A stretch of 47,626 nucleotides of DNA from Acidobacteriaceae bacterium (GCA_003138975.1 PLHQ01000209.1:39394-87019); one strand, 5' to 3'. Shown: positions 17,407 through 27,516, counted from the first letter of the stretch. A program made the numbers and translations. Notes: generated from the letters alone by a model not told the origin.

Positions 17407-18597
17407 CTACCGGCTGTACTGATTCCTCTTTTTATCTGCGTGCCGCTCCAGTCCGAACTGGATCAGCCGGTCAATTAGATCCGCATAGTCGATCCCTGAA
17501 GCCGCCCACAGCTTGGGATACATGCTGATGGCCGTGAAGCCTGGCATGGTGTTGATCTCGTTCAGAAAAATCTTGCGCGTCTGCGGATCCATCAGAAAAT
17601 CCACGCGCGCCAGGCCGGAGCAATCCACGGCTTTGAAAGATCGCACGGCCAGTTCCTGAACTTTCTTCGTTTCCGCCTTGGTGAGCTTCGCCGGAATGAT
17701 CAGCTCGGACCCTTCGTCGAGATACTTGGCGTTGTAGTCGTAGAACTCTTTCACCGGGACAATTTCACCCGGCAGCGACGCTGCTGGTTCGTCGTTGCCG
17801 AGCACCGAGCATTCGATCTCGCGCGCCTTATTTTTCTTTCCACCCACGCCTTGCTCGATAACAATCTTGCGGTCGAATTTCGCCGCTTCCTCAATGGCAG
17901 GCCCAAGTTCCTTGCGGTCGTGCGCCTTGCTGATTCCGACCGACGATCCCAGATTCGCGGGCTTCACAAAAACTGGATATCTCAACTTGCTCTCCACAAA
18001 TTTCTGAACCTTCTTCGGATCTTTCTCCCAGGCACCGCGAAGAATCGTGACGTGCTTCACGATGGGGATTCCCGCGGCAATAAACAAGGACTTCATAATG
18101 TCCTTGTCCATACCCGCGGCCGAGCCCAGCACACCCGCGCCCACATAAGCGATGTCAGCCAGTTCGAGCAACCCCTGAATGGTTCCGTCCTCGCCGAATG
18201 TGCCATGCAGCACAGGAAAAATCACATCCACGTTGATAGCGCGATCACTGGCGCGCCGCGTGAGCGCGGCATCCGTCTGAAAGGGCACAAGGCCGCTGTG
18301 CCGATGCACTGGCTCCGGCGGCACCACCACCGCTTCGCCGCGGGCAAGCACAGCCGCGGCTTGGGTTGTTTCGGGATCGCCAGCACGCAGATGACGTGGC
18401 TCGATCACCAGCTTGCCCTGCAGCAGATTCTCAGCGTGCTCGGCAGTCAGCCAGTGGCCGTCCTTGGTAATGCCGATAGGCACGACCTCATATTTATCTT
18501 TATCGATAGCTTGCAAAACCGATGCAGCCGAAAGCAGCGAAACTTCATGCTCACCGCTACGACCGCCGAAAAGAATTCCGACACGAAGCTTTTTCAT
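17407..18597 (-). CDS. ddl: D-alanine--D-alanine ligase
   Basis: ATP-grasp ligase that makes the D-Ala-D-Ala dipeptide for peptidoglycan, cytoplasmic. It is 396 residues, at the long end of the family. Recognisable parts are [57 protein letters not shown], the omega-loop [14 protein letters not shown], and the metal-binding end [21 protein letters not shown] Tyr in the omega-loop, as in ordinary Ddl enzymes, argues against a D-Ala-D-lactate specificity. It follows the arginase gene by 6 bases and is the last gene of asnS-arginase-ddl. Confidence 0.96.
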   Translation of the reverse strand: MKKLRVGILFGGRSGEHEVSLLSAASVLQAIDKDKYEVVPIGITKDGHWLTAEHAENLLQGKLVIEPRHLRAGDPETTQAAAVLARGEAVVVPPEPVHRHSGLVPFQTDAALTRRASDRAINVDVIFPVLHGTFGEDGTIQGLLELADIAYVGAGVLGSAAGMDKDIMKSLFIAAGIPIVKHVTILRGAWEKDPKKVQKFVESKLRYPVFVKPANLGSSVGISKAHDRKELGPAIEEAAKFDRKIVIEQGVGGKKNKAREIECSVLGNDEPAASLPGEIVPVKEFYDYNAKYLDEGSELIIPAKLTKAETKKVQELAVRSFKAVDCSGLARVDFLMDPQTRKIFLNEINTMPGFTAISMYPKLWAASGIDYADLIDRLIQFGLERHADKKRNQYSR

Positions 18598-18603
18598 AGT
18601 CTT

Positions 18604-19545
18604 TTACAATATCTTTTTTCCGAACGCCGACAGCGCCAACTCCACCGCCAAGTCCGCCGTCTGGTTGTGTTCGTCGATTACCGGATTCACTTCGACGATC
18701 TCGAAGCTCAGCATGCGTCCATGATCGGCAATGATTTCCATGGCCAGGTGCGCTTCACGATAAGTAGCGCCGCCCCGCACCGGAGTGCCCACGCCCGGCG
18801 CATCCTCCGGATCGATCCAATCCATATCAAGCGAAATATGATAGCCGGCGGTTCCACGCCCGGCCATGCGCAGCGCCTCTTCCATCACAGTACGCATGCC
18901 GCGCTCGTCAATGTCGCGCATGGTGAAAACGCCGATGCCTGCGCGGCGCACATTTTCTTTTTCAATCGCGTCAATGTCGCGCACTCCCACCAGCACACAG
19001 TTCTCCGGCTTCACCTTGGGAGAAAAATCAAAGATATTCGAAAGCTCGGCCGGACCCAACCCCATGAGTGCGGCCAGCGGCATCCCGTGCACATTGCCGC
19101 TCGGCGAGCTCTCGGGCGTATTAATGTCGGTGTGCGCGTCAATCCAGATCAGGCCGATGCGCTGGTTCTGGCGGCGGTAGAATTCCGCGACTCCAGATAC
19201 CGTACCTGCCGCCATTGAGTGGTCCCCGCCGAGCGCCAGTGGAATCTTCCCCGCTTCCAACGTCTTTACCACCAACTCCGCGTGCTTGGTGCACGTCGCG
19301 GTGATTTCCTTTAAATACTTGGCGTGCGCGTCGCCCTCTTTCTTCTGTTCAGGTATGGCCACGGCAATGTTGCCGCCGTCCTCCACTTCGTGCCCCAAAG
19401 CTTCCAGCCGCGCCTCAAGCCCCGCCACGCGCACCGCCGAAGGCCCCATATCGACTCCACGCCGAGACTGTCCCAGATCCAGTGGCACACCAATCACACG
19501 AATCTTCTTCGGAACAATGTTGGTGGTGCTGATTGTTGTCGTCAT
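18604..19545 (-). CDS. rocF: Arginase
   Basis: Ureohydrolase of 313 residues that splits arginine into ornithine and urea with two Mn ions. Metal-binding motifs are [22 protein letters not shown] and [14 protein letters not shown]. The arginase-type start [19 protein letters not shown] and [14 protein letters not shown] distinguish it from agmatinases. It lies between asnS and ddl on the same strand (55 and 6 bases). A run of five GTGA units lies about 18 bases upstream of its ATG. Confidence 0.93.
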   Translation of the reverse strand: MTTTISTTNIVPKKIRVIGVPLDLGQSRRGVDMGPSAVRVAGLEARLEALGHEVEDGGNIAVAIPEQKKEGDAHAKYLKEITATCTKHAELVVKTLEAGKIPLALGGDHSMAAGTVSGVAEFYRRQNQRIGLIWIDAHTDINTPESSPSGNVHGMPLAALMGLGPAELSNIFDFSPKVKPENCVLVGVRDIDAIEKENVRRAGIGVFTMRDIDERGMRTVMEEALRMAGRGTAGYHISLDMDWIDPEDAPGVGTPVRGGATYREAHLAMEIIADHGRMLSFEIVEVNPVIDEHNQTADLAVELALSAFGKKIL

Positions 19546-19563
19546 AGTCCAGGAATCGAATCA

Positions 19564-19583
19564 GTGAGTGAGTGAGTGAGTGA
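19564..19583. repeat. Tetranucleotide repeat (GTGA)x5
   Basis: Five exact GTGA units at 19564-19583 (TCAC on the transcribed minus strand), followed by the near-unit TTGA. It lies in the 55-base gap between asnS and the arginase ATG, that is, in the arginase leader. Slippage could alter spacing between genes but would not change a reading frame. Confidence 0.8.
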
Positions 19584-19600
19584 TTGATTCAATGTCTTTA

Positions 19601-20926
19601 TCACGGGTACAGCCGGTGCAGCATTCGCGGGAACGGAATCGTCTCCCGCACATGCTCCAGGCCGCAGATCCAGGCCACGGCCCGCTCAATGCCCATGCCG
19701 AATCCGCCGTGCGGCACGCTGCCATACTTGCGCAGGTCCAGATACCACTTGAACGCTTCCTCCGGCAATCCGTGTTCGTGGATCCGCTGCACTAGCAATT
19801 CGTGCGATGCCATACGTTGCGACCCGCCGATGATTTCCCCATAGCCTTCCGGCGCCAGCACATCCACACACAGAGCCAGCTCGGGGCGCTGCGGATCCGG
19901 CTCCATGTAGAACGCTTTCACCTTCGCCGGATACCGATGCACCATCACAGGCTTGTCAAATTGCGCGGAAAGATAGGTCTCATCCGGCGAGCCCAGATCG
20001 CCGCCCCACTCGAACTTCGCTTCCAGCGCGCCCTTGGCGTGGCCTTCCTGCAGATTCTTCACGGCATCGTCATAACTGATCCGCGGGAAAGGCGGCACAA
20101 TCTTTTCGAGCTTGGAAAGGTCGCGGCCGATTGCCTGCAGATCCATGCGGCGGCGCTCCAAGCAACGCTTCACCACGAAACTGATCAATCCCTCAGCCAA
20201 ATCCATCAGATCGTCGAGTTCGCCATAAGCAATTTCCGGCTCGACCATCCAGAACTCGGTTAGGTGACGCCGCGTCTTCGATTTCTCGGCGCGAAACGTT
20301 GGACCGAACGAATACACCTTGCCCAGCGCCATCGCCGTGGCTTCGATGTAAAGCTGCCCGGACTGTGTGAGGTATGCTTGCTCGTCGAAATAATCGACGG
20401 GAAAGAGCGTGCTTGTGCCTTCGCAAGCCGCCGGAGTAAGGATCGGCGGATCGGTGAGCGTGAAGCCGCTCTCGTCGAAAAAATCGCGCACTGCTTTAAC
20501 GATTTCCGCCCGCACCCGCAGAATCGACGCCTGCCGCTGCGACCGCACCCACAAGTGCCGGTGCTCCATCAGGAACTCGGTGCCGTGCTCCTTCGGAGTA
20601 ATGGGATAAGGATCAGACTCCGGCACGCGCTGCACCACCCGCACGTTCATCACATCAAGCTCGTAACCGCCCGGCGCGCGCTTGTCCGCACGTACCTTGC
20701 CCTCGACGATCACACTTGACTCCTGCGTCAACGTCTTGACCGCCTCGAATACTTCCGGCGTGACCGCGTTCTTTGGCACCACGCCCTGAATCACGCCCGA
20801 ACCGTCGCGAAACTGCGGAAACAACAGTTTTCCGCTCTCGCGCAAGTTATAGAGCCAGCCCCGCAGGGTGACCGGCTGTCCCTCGTGCTTCCCGATCTCA
20901 GCAATCGTAGTTACAGGTGAAGACAT
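19601..20926 (-). CDS. asnS: Asparaginyl-tRNA synthetase
   Basis: Class II synthetase charging tRNA-Asn, 441 residues. The N-terminal OB-fold anticodon domain has [20 protein letters not shown]. The catalytic domain has motif 2 ([21 protein letters not shown], of which the core is [12 protein letters not shown]) and motif 3 ([20 protein letters not shown]), then ETIPFPRML. The PFPR end and lack of an AspRS insertion favour AsnRS over AspRS. It is probably the first gene of a three-gene run with arginase and ddl. Confidence 0.95.
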   Translation of the reverse strand: MSSPVTTIAEIGKHEGQPVTLRGWLYNLRESGKLLFPQFRDGSGVIQGVVPKNAVTPEVFEAVKTLTQESSVIVEGKVRADKRAPGGYELDVMNVRVVQRVPESDPYPITPKEHGTEFLMEHRHLWVRSQRQASILRVRAEIVKAVRDFFDESGFTLTDPPILTPAACEGTSTLFPVDYFDEQAYLTQSGQLYIEATAMALGKVYSFGPTFRAEKSKTRRHLTEFWMVEPEIAYGELDDLMDLAEGLISFVVKRCLERRRMDLQAIGRDLSKLEKIVPPFPRISYDDAVKNLQEGHAKGALEAKFEWGGDLGSPDETYLSAQFDKPVMVHRYPAKVKAFYMEPDPQRPELALCVDVLAPEGYGEIIGGSQRMASHELLVQRIHEHGLPEEAFKWYLDLRKYGSVPHGGFGMGIERAVAWICGLEHVRETIPFPRMLHRLYP

Positions 20927-21030
20927 AGTGTAGAGACCCGCTTACCGATGAGCACGCTGAAACCGTCGAGAAAACAAATGATTTGGCCATCTTTACCTCG
21001 GCGTTCTTGCGTCCCCGGCGGTGAAAGCGC

Positions 21031-21852
21031 TTAAGCCGTTTCAAGCTTCTCGAACGTCTCCCTCAGCTTATCCAGCGGATTCACTTTTTCGCTTTCTCCG
21101 AGTTCCAGCATTAATGGTGGCGTTTGCGGCGCGGATCGCAACAATTCCATCGCTTCCTTCCAGTCGATGGTCCCCAGCCCCGGCCACAAGTGAGAATCTT
21201 GGACTTTGGCATTATCGTGAACGTGCGTGGAGCAGACCTGCTTCCGCAGGATCTCGAAAGCCTCGCTCACCGAACCCATCATGTGCGCGTGCCCGAAATC
21301 GAAGCAGATTCCCACATCGTCAAAGTGCGCGGCGCGGATCATCTCCACCAGTCGATCCGGCGTGGAAAGCTCATTCGGAATGTTTTCCAGCAGAATGCGC
21401 ACGCCCAGCGGCTTGGCAAATGCCCGCAGGTGCTCGATCGAGGTCATCGCCGACTCGAACTTCTTCTCGCTGAAACTCTCGTTGGGCACTCCCAGGTGCT
21501 GTACCAGAAAACGAAATGGAATCTGCTCCGCAATCTCCAGTGCCCGTTTCACTTCATCCATCGCCTCCACCAGACCAGCTCGATCCGTGGATGCCAGATT
21601 AATCGGCGGAGCTCCAGTCCGTCCCCATTCGTAGTCCGCGTACAGCGGCGAGTGCACGGAATTCAACGGCACCCCACTCCCCCGAAACCACTCGGCAATC
21701 TCTCTCACGTGAGCCTTGCGGTTGGCATAGTCGAGGTGCTGCCGTGCCGCGAAAATCTCAATCGCCTGCACTCCGTTGCGAGCAAGGCCATCCAAAATTC
21801 CCGGATGAAGCCGCTCCTTCACATACAAATAAGTTGATACCGCCTTCACCAT
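21031..21852 (-). CDS. Sugar phosphate isomerase/epimerase-like TIM-barrel protein
   Basis: A 273-residue member of the xylose isomerase-like (AP endonuclease 2) superfamily. Strand-end residues expected to bind a metal are seen in LNSVHSPLYADYEWG, RILLENIPNE, GICFDFGHAHMMG and CSTHVHDNAKVQDSHLWPG. These match the Glu/Asp/His sites of the fold. AAGGATC, 5 bases before the ATG, is the likely ribosome-binding site. Substrate is unknown; neighbours (ggt upstream, asnS downstream) give no clue. Confidence 0.82.
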   Translation of the reverse strand: MVKAVSTYLYVKERLHPGILDGLARNGVQAIEIFAARQHLDYANRKAHVREIAEWFRGSGVPLNSVHSPLYADYEWGRTGAPPINLASTDRAGLVEAMDEVKRALEIAEQIPFRFLVQHLGVPNESFSEKKFESAMTSIEHLRAFAKPLGVRILLENIPNELSTPDRLVEMIRAAHFDDVGICFDFGHAHMMGSVSEAFEILRKQVCSTHVHDNAKVQDSHLWPGLGTIDWKEAMELLRSAPQTPPLMLELGESEKVNPLDKLRETFEKLETA

Positions 21853-21869
21853 GCCCGATCCTTATCAAG

Positions 21870-21946
21870 AATTGCTGATTGGAGCCCAATTGTTAAAGCT
21901 GATTGTCGATTTTCGATCAACAATCTGAAATCAACAATCAGCAATT
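21870..21946. repeat. Long inverted repeat between ggt and the isomerase gene
   Basis: Perfect 12-base arms AATTGCTGATTG (21870-21881) and CAATCAGCAATT (21935-21946), 53 bases apart. A nested imperfect hairpin GATTGT...ACAATC (21901-21925) lies inside. The sequence is far more AT-rich than its surroundings and built from TGATTG/CAATCA words. It starts just upstream of the isomerase ATG and ends 3 bases before the ggt stop. It may be a terminator, an mRNA-stabilising structure or a copy of a dispersed palindromic repeat. Confidence 0.7.
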
Positions 21947-21948
21947 GT

Positions 21949-23709
21949 CTAGTAGCCCACTGCCTTCCCATTATGCCTGTAGTCGCTGGCGCCCAGCCGC
22001 TCGCCCGTCTTGGGGTCGATGGCAATGCACTCTGCGTCGCTCCAATAGGGAGAAACGTCCCCACCGTCGTACAAACCGAACTCCACGTTATATCCCATCT
22101 TCTGCAACACGCTCACCGTATCCGGCGAAAACCATTGCTCGACGTTTAACACGTCGGGCACCCACTGGTTATGGAAACGCGGAGCGTCCACCGCCTCCTG
22201 AATATTCATTCCGTAATCCACAACGCCCATCAGCACATTCGCCACTGTGGTAATAATCTTTGAACTTCCGGGCGAACCCAAAACCAGAAATGTTTTCCCG
22301 TCATGCACGACGATGGTCGGCGTCATCGATGACAGTGGACGTTTCCCCGGCCCAATGGCATTCGCTGCGCCCTGTCTCAATCCATCGGAATTCGGCACTC
22401 CGGGCTTCGAAGAGAAGTCATCCATTTCGTCGTTCATCAAGAATCCCAACCCATCCGCCGTCACCCGCGAACCGAACCAGTCATTGATCGTGGTCGTCAC
22501 CGCGACCGCATTCCCAGCGGCATCCACCACCGAATAGTGGGTGGTGTGCGGCGACTCATGAATTCCCAGCGCTTGCGGATGCGCCGCCGCGTACTGTTCC
22601 AATTCGCTGAAAATCGATGGCCGCTTTAAATCCTTGCTGGCAGTGGCGTGGGCATCGTCAATTGAATCTCGCCACGCCGCACCATACTTCTTGTCGATGA
22701 GTTGTGCCACCGGAATCTTCGCGAAGTCCGGATCCCCCAGGAATTCCGCACGATCAAAGAACGCCCGCCGGAACGCCTCCGTCGTAAAGTGAATCGATTG
22801 CGCCGACCGGCTCTCCAGCTTGCCCAGATCGTATCCTTCGAGAATATTCAGCGACTCTATCAGGACAGTTCCGCCGGAAGACGGCGGAGGCGCGCTGATC
22901 ACCTCGTACCCGCGATAAGTCCCACGAATCGGCTCGCGTTCCTTCACCTCGTAATGAGCCAAGTCGTCCGCGGTGATCAGGCTGCCGCCTTTCTGCATCA
23001 CAGCCGCCAGCTCCCCCGCCAACCGCCCGTGATAAAAATCATCCGGTTTCGTGGCTATCCTCTCCAGCGTTCGCGCCAAATCCGGCTGGCGGAAAATCTC
23101 TCCCGGCTGGTAATAGTTGCCATCGCGCTGAAAGATTCGCCGCGATTCCGCGAACTGGGTTAAATATTTGTCATGCAGATCGCGCGCCTCGCCCCAGCTC
23201 AGCGGATAACCCTCGCGGGCCAGCCGAATCGCCGGCGCCATCACCTGTTTCAACGTCAGCTTCCCAAATTCTTGCTCGGCATAAACCATGCCCGCGACTG
23301 ATCCCGGCACTCCAATCGCCTTGTATCCAATCGTGCTAGCGTTTTCGATCACGTTGCCGTGTGCGTCCAGATACATGTCGGCTTTCGCCGCCGCCGGAGC
23401 CTTTTCCCGATAATCGAGAAAATGCGTCTTGCCGTCGGCCATGCGAACCAGCATGAATCCACCGCCGCCGATATTTCCCGCCGCCGGATGCACCACTGCG
23501 AGCGCGAATCCCGTAGCTACCGCGGCATCCACCGCATTGCCACCGGCCTGCATGATCTCGACCCCGGCACGCGAGGCCAACTCATGAACGCTGACCACGA
23601 TTCCGTGCTGTGCGTGCACCGGCTGCGTCGACCCGAAAGCCAGCCGCCCTCCGCAGGCCGCGGCAGCCGCCATCAGCAGCAAAATCAATGATTTGTGCCG
23701 GAATCGCAT
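21949..23709 (-). CDS. ggt: Gamma-glutamyltransferase
   Basis: Periplasmic N-terminal nucleophile hydrolase of 586 residues that cleaves glutathione and other gamma-glutamyl compounds. A signal peptide (SLILLLMAAAAACGG) precedes the mature chain; AAAC could be a poor lipobox. The large-subunit start VSVHELASRAGVEIMQAGGNAVDAA is standard. Autocleavage occurs before the second Thr of SPHTTHYSVVD, creating the catalytic Thr of the small subunit. GKRPLSSMTPTIV holds the conserved Ser pair, and FGSRVTADGLGFLMNDEMDDF the lid region. The length is normal. Confidence 0.94.
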   Translation of the reverse strand: MRFRHKSLILLLMAAAAACGGRLAFGSTQPVHAQHGIVVSVHELASRAGVEIMQAGGNAVDAAVATGFALAVVHPAAGNIGGGGFMLVRMADGKTHFLDYREKAPAAAKADMYLDAHGNVIENASTIGYKAIGVPGSVAGMVYAEQEFGKLTLKQVMAPAIRLAREGYPLSWGEARDLHDKYLTQFAESRRIFQRDGNYYQPGEIFRQPDLARTLERIATKPDDFYHGRLAGELAAVMQKGGSLITADDLAHYEVKEREPIRGTYRGYEVISAPPPSSGGTVLIESLNILEGYDLGKLESRSAQSIHFTTEAFRRAFFDRAEFLGDPDFAKIPVAQLIDKKYGAAWRDSIDDAHATASKDLKRPSIFSELEQYAAAHPQALGIHESPHTTHYSVVDAAGNAVAVTTTINDWFGSRVTADGLGFLMNDEMDDFSSKPGVPNSDGLRQGAANAIGPGKRPLSSMTPTIVVHDGKTFLVLGSPGSSKIITTVANVLMGVVDYGMNIQEAVDAPRFHNQWVPDVLNVEQWFSPDTVSVLQKMGYNVEFGLYDGGDVSPYWSDAECIAIDPKTGERLGASDYRHNGKAVGY

Positions 23710-23822
23710 CAGATCGCAGATGTCCAGGAATGGGCGGACTCTTGAGGCTAGCCGACGGCGGCAAGCAGAGTCAAATCACCCAGGTGTGGCCGGTGTCCCG
23801 CTCGCCGAGGCGAAGCGCTCGA

Positions 23823-24212
23823 TCAGGCCTTTCTCTTGCGAGTCTTCGGCCCGGCAGACCTTTTCTTATTCTTACTGGCGGACGAAAGAGGTTTTGCCTT
23901 AGGCGCCTTCGCGGCCACCATTTCATACGACTGCCGGATTAATTCCCGCAGTTCATCCCAGCGCACCGCATCCAGCCGGTCTAGCATGACCCACTTGTAG
24001 CGCCCCACATAGGGCGCCGGATGAACATCTTCGCGCTCGATCAGTTCGGCAAAAATCTCCGGCGTGCATTTGAAACAAAGCCGCGGATTGTCCAGGCTGA
24101 CGATGGCAAAGATCTTCCCGCCGACTTTGAAACAGAGATCGTCGCCCCATTGCAAATTCTCCGCAGCCCCAGGAAATGCCAGACAGAATTCGCGAATCGC
24201 ATCCACTTTCAT
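23823..24212 (-). CDS. MmcQ/YjbR-family protein
   Basis: A 129-residue protein of the CyaY-like-fold MmcQ/YjbR family. Typical parts are IREFCLAFPGAAENLQWGDD, CFKVGGKIFAIVSL, CFKCTPE and APYVGRYKWVMLDRLD. A Lys/Arg/Ser-rich tail after residue 110 (KNKKRSAGPKTRKRKA) suggests nucleic-acid contact or is simply disordered. The molecular role of the family is not known. It is divergent from the aldo/keto reductase gene. Confidence 0.85.
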   Translation of the reverse strand: MKVDAIREFCLAFPGAAENLQWGDDLCFKVGGKIFAIVSLDNPRLCFKCTPEIFAELIEREDVHPAPYVGRYKWVMLDRLDAVRWDELRELIRQSYEMVAAKAPKAKPLSSASKNKKRSAGPKTRKRKA

Positions 24213-24276
24213 GGCATTGATTCTTGCAACGGATTTCCCTTCTATACAATCTAAGTGGCTTCATAGGAGATTTGAA

Positions 24277-25242
24277 ATGCAAACCCGCAAACTTGGCAAC
24301 TCTGATCTGCACATCACTCCCGTCGGCTATGGAGCCTGGGCCGTCGGCGGTTCCGGCTGGCAATTCGCCTGGGGATCGCAGGACGACAACGACTCCATCG
24401 CCGCCATTCACCGGGCACTCGAACTCGGTGTGAACTGGATCGACACCGCCGCCGTTTACGGCCTGGGACACTCCGAGGAGGTTGTTGCCCGCGCGCTGAA
24501 GAGCTGGCAGGGGGCCAAACCCTACATCTTTACCAAGTGCAGCCTGCGCTGGGATTCCCAAGGTCAGGTGAAAAAAGTTCTCAGCGCCGATTCGATCCGC
24601 GGCGAAATCGAAGACAGCCTCCGCCGTCTTTCTGTCGATGTGATTGACCTCTACCAGATCCACTGGCCTCCCGACCCCGACTCCCCTGCGCTCGAAGAAG
24701 GCTGGTCCACTCTCGCCGACCTCAAACGCGAAGGTAAAGTGCGCTGGATCGGTGTTTCCAATTTCAATGTCAAACAACTGAAACGCGCCAAGGCCATCGC
24801 GCCCGTAACTTCGCTGCAGCCGCCGTACTCTCTGATCCATCGCGAAGTCGAAGACGAGATTCTTCCCTACTGCCTGCGCGAAGGCGTCGGAGTCATTGTT
24901 TATTCCCCGATGGCTTCCGGCATCCTGACCGGCGCCATGACCCGCGATCGCGCCGCCAGACTGCCTCAAGATGACTGGCGCAAAAGCCATCCCGACTTCA
25001 CCGAACCGAATCTCTCTCGCAATCTCGATCTAGTCGATCGCCTGCGCGAGATCGCTAAACGTAACAACCGTTCTGTCGGAGAAGTCGCCATCGCCTGGAC
25101 CCTGCACAACCCGGCAGTCACCGGAGCCATCGTCGGAGCTCGCAATGCGAGGCAAGCCGAAGGCGTAATGCGCGCCGGCGACCTTCGCCTTAACGATAAA
25201 GAGGTGAGCGAAATCGAGGACTTCCTCGCCGAGGCCGCGTGA
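24277..25242 (+). CDS. Aldo/keto reductase
   Basis: NADPH-dependent oxidoreductase of the AKR superfamily, 321 residues. The catalytic Asp and Tyr are in NWIDTAAVYGLGHSEE, Lys in YIFTKCSLRW, and His in LYQIHWPPDPD. The C-terminal AVTGAIVGARNARQAEG forms the nucleotide-phosphate site. It belongs to the YajO/Tas-like group acting on small aldehydes and sugars. The start at 24277 is well supported by AGGAGA 7 bases upstream; the frame is open further upstream only as a shadow of the MmcQ gene. Confidence 0.92.
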   Translation: MQTRKLGNSDLHITPVGYGAWAVGGSGWQFAWGSQDDNDSIAAIHRALELGVNWIDTAAVYGLGHSEEVVARALKSWQGAKPYIFTKCSLRWDSQGQVKKVLSADSIRGEIEDSLRRLSVDVIDLYQIHWPPDPDSPALEEGWSTLADLKREGKVRWIGVSNFNVKQLKRAKAIAPVTSLQPPYSLIHREVEDEILPYCLREGVGVIVYSPMASGILTGAMTRDRAARLPQDDWRKSHPDFTEPNLSRNLDLVDRLREIAKRNNRSVGEVAIAWTLHNPAVTGAIVGARNARQAEGVMRAGDLRLNDKEVSEIEDFLAEAA

Positions 25243-25247
25243 AATGA

Positions 25248-25339
25248 ATTTCACGGCGAAGGCACGGAGAAAAGCGCGCGGCTAGCGTAGCAGTCATTCT
25301 CTGCTGTATTCGGTTTCCTGGGCGCCTCCGTGGTGAAAT
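25248..25339. repeat. Imperfect palindrome with CACGGAG arms after the aldo/keto reductase
   Basis: The left arm has ATTTCAC (25248-25254) and CACGGAG (25263-25269) with 8 bases between. The right arm CTCCGTGGTGAAAT (25326-25339) is their reverse complement joined together. It fills the gap between two convergent genes and begins 3 bases after the reductase stop region. It resembles the CACAGAG-rich element at 28744-28818. It could act as a bidirectional terminator. Confidence 0.55.
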
Positions 25340-25350
25340 CGGGCCTAAAC

Positions 25351-26166
25351 CTATCCCAACTTCTTGATCACCGTCACTTTGCTGTAAGCCACCCGAAATC
25401 CCAGCCGCTCGCAGTTGCGCTGCGAGGTCGTGCCGCCCTGCGTTACCACAACGGCGTACTCGCATCCGGCTTCGGCCGCCGCCGCCAGGCGCACGCGTAG
25501 CAGCGCTGTCTGCAGCCCACGTCCGCGAAATTCGGCTGCCGTTCCGGCCCCGCACAAGGCGAATCCCCGATGCTCCGCAATGACGAGCCCTGCTCCGCAA
25601 GCCACCATTTTGCCTTCGACACTCGCCGCGAACGTCAGAGCCCCTTCCATCTGGTAGAGCGGCATCAGCAGATCCCTGAACGCCTCCGGTGCGCCATCGG
25701 GAAAAAACGCGCGCTCCACGATGGCGCCTAATTCTCGCGCCTCTTCCGGGCGCCCGCGCCGAATCTCGCAGCCCGCAGGAGCAACCGGCAACTCCCCTTT
25801 CGGATCGAGTCGCCGGTAGAGCACATTGTTCAATTCCGCAATGCCGTAGCCACGCTCCTTGAACATCTCAAACACAGCCGGGTCGTGCAGCGGACAAAGA
25901 TCCACCTGCGATGGAGCTTTGTGCGAACGGTAAAATTGCTCGACTCTATCCAAATCCTCTGCCGTAAAGGCCCGATCAAAGCCCAAGCCCGTCGCCCGTC
26001 CGATGGGCGATCCCAGCCCCGCGAATATCATATGCCCGCCACAGATTTCTTCCTCTGCGGCTCCTATCTCGGGCCGTATCTTCTGAAATGCCCGCGCATA
26101 CAGGACCTGCGGCATTTCTTCCGCAGCCTCAAAACGGCGCGCCCATGCCTTATCCACGAATTGCAT
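25351..26166 (-). CDS. GNAT-family N-acetyltransferase
   Basis: Acetyl-CoA-dependent transferase, 271 residues from the ATG at 26166 (AAAGGA about 8 bases upstream); the frame's upstream ATG adds an unlikely 26-residue tail. The C-terminal half is the GNAT domain: FAASVEGKMVACGAGLVI, the acetyl-CoA loop in AAEFRGRGLQTALLRVRL, and SQRNCERLGFRVAYSKVTV as motif B. The N-terminal half looks like a degenerate second GNAT-like domain (QFYRSHKAPSQVDLCPLHD). Acceptor unknown. Confidence 0.85.
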   Translation of the reverse strand: MQFVDKAWARRFEAAEEMPQVLYARAFQKIRPEIGAAEEEICGGHMIFAGLGSPIGRATGLGFDRAFTAEDLDRVEQFYRSHKAPSQVDLCPLHDPAVFEMFKERGYGIAELNNVLYRRLDPKGELPVAPAGCEIRRGRPEEARELGAIVERAFFPDGAPEAFRDLLMPLYQMEGALTFAASVEGKMVACGAGLVIAEHRGFALCGAGTAAEFRGRGLQTALLRVRLAAAAEAGCEYAVVVTQGGTTSQRNCERLGFRVAYSKVTVIKKLG

Positions 26167-26364
26167 GTCAAGAATCCTTTCTGGATTGAAAACCACAATG
26201 AGCGTCAAGAACGGAACGCACACACTCCCCGTGCTTTCGCTCACAGTTGCAAGTTTGCGGACTTAGCGAACGGCAGTCATAGGCAGGAGAGGAGCATACC
26301 GGGTTGAGCAGCCTCTGTGCAATTCTATTTTCGCTGCGGCATGGCGAACCAGACTAACCTCTCT

Positions 26365-27516
26365 TCACACCTGTTCTCTGGCTTCTCCCAGAGCAACGTT
26401 CACATCTATTTTTTTCTTGTTGCGGTAGATCGTTACTTTCACGGTATCGCCGGCGCGGTGATTGTTCATCATCTGTGCCAGGGTGTCCTCGTCCTCAACT
26501 TTTTCGCCGTCGATGGCCACGATCAGGTCGCCGCCGAGCATGATTGGGATATTCCCCAGATATGCACGCTCAGTGCCACCGCGGAGGCCGGCTTGGTCCG
26601 CCGAGCCGCCGGGGATAACCTGTACGATCAGCAAACCGTAATCCACGGGCAAGCCCATTTCATCGGCGAGTTCGGCGCTGATGGGAATCGTGCGCACACC
26701 CAAAGCGGGACGGCGCACGCGACCCAGCGTCATCAGGTCGTTGAGCACAGCCTTCGCGGTATTGATAGGAATGGCGAAGCCGATGCCCGCATTCTGGCCG
26801 ACGCTGGAAAGAATCATCGTGTTGATGCCAATCACTTCGCCGTGCCAGTTCATCAGCGGACCGCCGGAGTTACCAGGGTTGATGGCGGCGTCGGTCTGAA
26901 TCGCTTCATCGATGGTGGCGCCATTGGGCTCACGCACCGGACGGATCGAACTGACAATGCCGCGCGTCATTGTTCCAGCCAGTCCAAACGGATTGCCGAT
27001 AGCGTAAACCTTCTGCCCTACCTGCAAGTTGCGTGAGTCGCCGAGCACTGCGGGAACCAGGTCGGGCGCCTTGATCTGAATCACCGCCAAGTCATGAGCC
27101 GGATCAGTGCCCACAACCGTCGCCTTATACTTCTTGCGATTGTGCAGCGTGACTTCCACCTGACGCGCGTCGGCAACGACGTGATAGTTGGTGAGTATGT
27201 GACCATCCTTGTCGATGACAAAGCCTGATCCCTGACCTTCCTGCGGCACAAGACCGTAGAAGAAATCGAAGGTCATGGCGCGCGAGGTGACGTTCACCAC
27301 TGACGGAATGTTCTTGCGATAGACGAGAATATTATTCTGCTCTTCGCTGTCGAGCCCTTCATTGCCGGCAGCTTCCGTAATCTCCACTTGCGCGGGATGA
27401 TTCAACCAATTCGAGGGATGCAGGAAGCTCGAGCGCGAGTTCGAACGCCAAGTCGTGAAGTAGAAGAACGCGCCAGCGATCAGCAGCGCAAATATTGCAG
27501 GTCGTATGAGTTTCAT
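26365..27516 (-). CDS. htrA: Membrane-anchored HtrA/DegS-like serine protease
   Basis: Envelope quality-control protease of the S1C family, 383 residues. A single N-terminal membrane helix (AIFALLIAGAFFYFTTW) anchors the protease outside the cytoplasmic membrane. The catalytic triad is His112 (LTNYHVVADA), Asp142 (DPAHDLAVIQ) and Ser217 (NPGNSGGPLM). One PDZ domain follows at about residues 285-380 (GLLIVQVIPGGSADQAGL; GDLIVAIDGEKVEDEDTL). One PDZ domain plus an anchor is DegS-like. A direct repeat in the region upstream (27578-27596) may be regulatory. Confidence 0.93.
   Translation of the reverse strand: MKLIRPAIFALLIAGAFFYFTTWRSNSRSSFLHPSNWLNHPAQVEITEAAGNEGLDSEEQNNILVYRKNIPSVVNVTSRAMTFDFFYGLVPQEGQGSGFVIDKDGHILTNYHVVADARQVEVTLHNRKKYKATVVGTDPAHDLAVIQIKAPDLVPAVLGDSRNLQVGQKVYAIGNPFGLAGTMTRGIVSSIRPVREPNGATIDEAIQTDAAINPGNSGGPLMNWHGEVIGINTMILSSVGQNAGIGFAIPINTAKAVLNDLMTLGRVRRPALGVRTIPISAELADEMGLPVDYGLLIVQVIPGGSADQAGLRGGTERAYLGNIPIMLGGDLIVAIDGEKVEDEDTLAQMMNNHRAGDTVKVTIYRNKKKIDVNVALGEAREQV

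Noticed and set aside
17851-19218. A 455-codon + strand frame over ddl and arginase
   Set aside because: It lies wholly antisense to two well-conserved enzymes; the His/Arg-rich product shows no domain.
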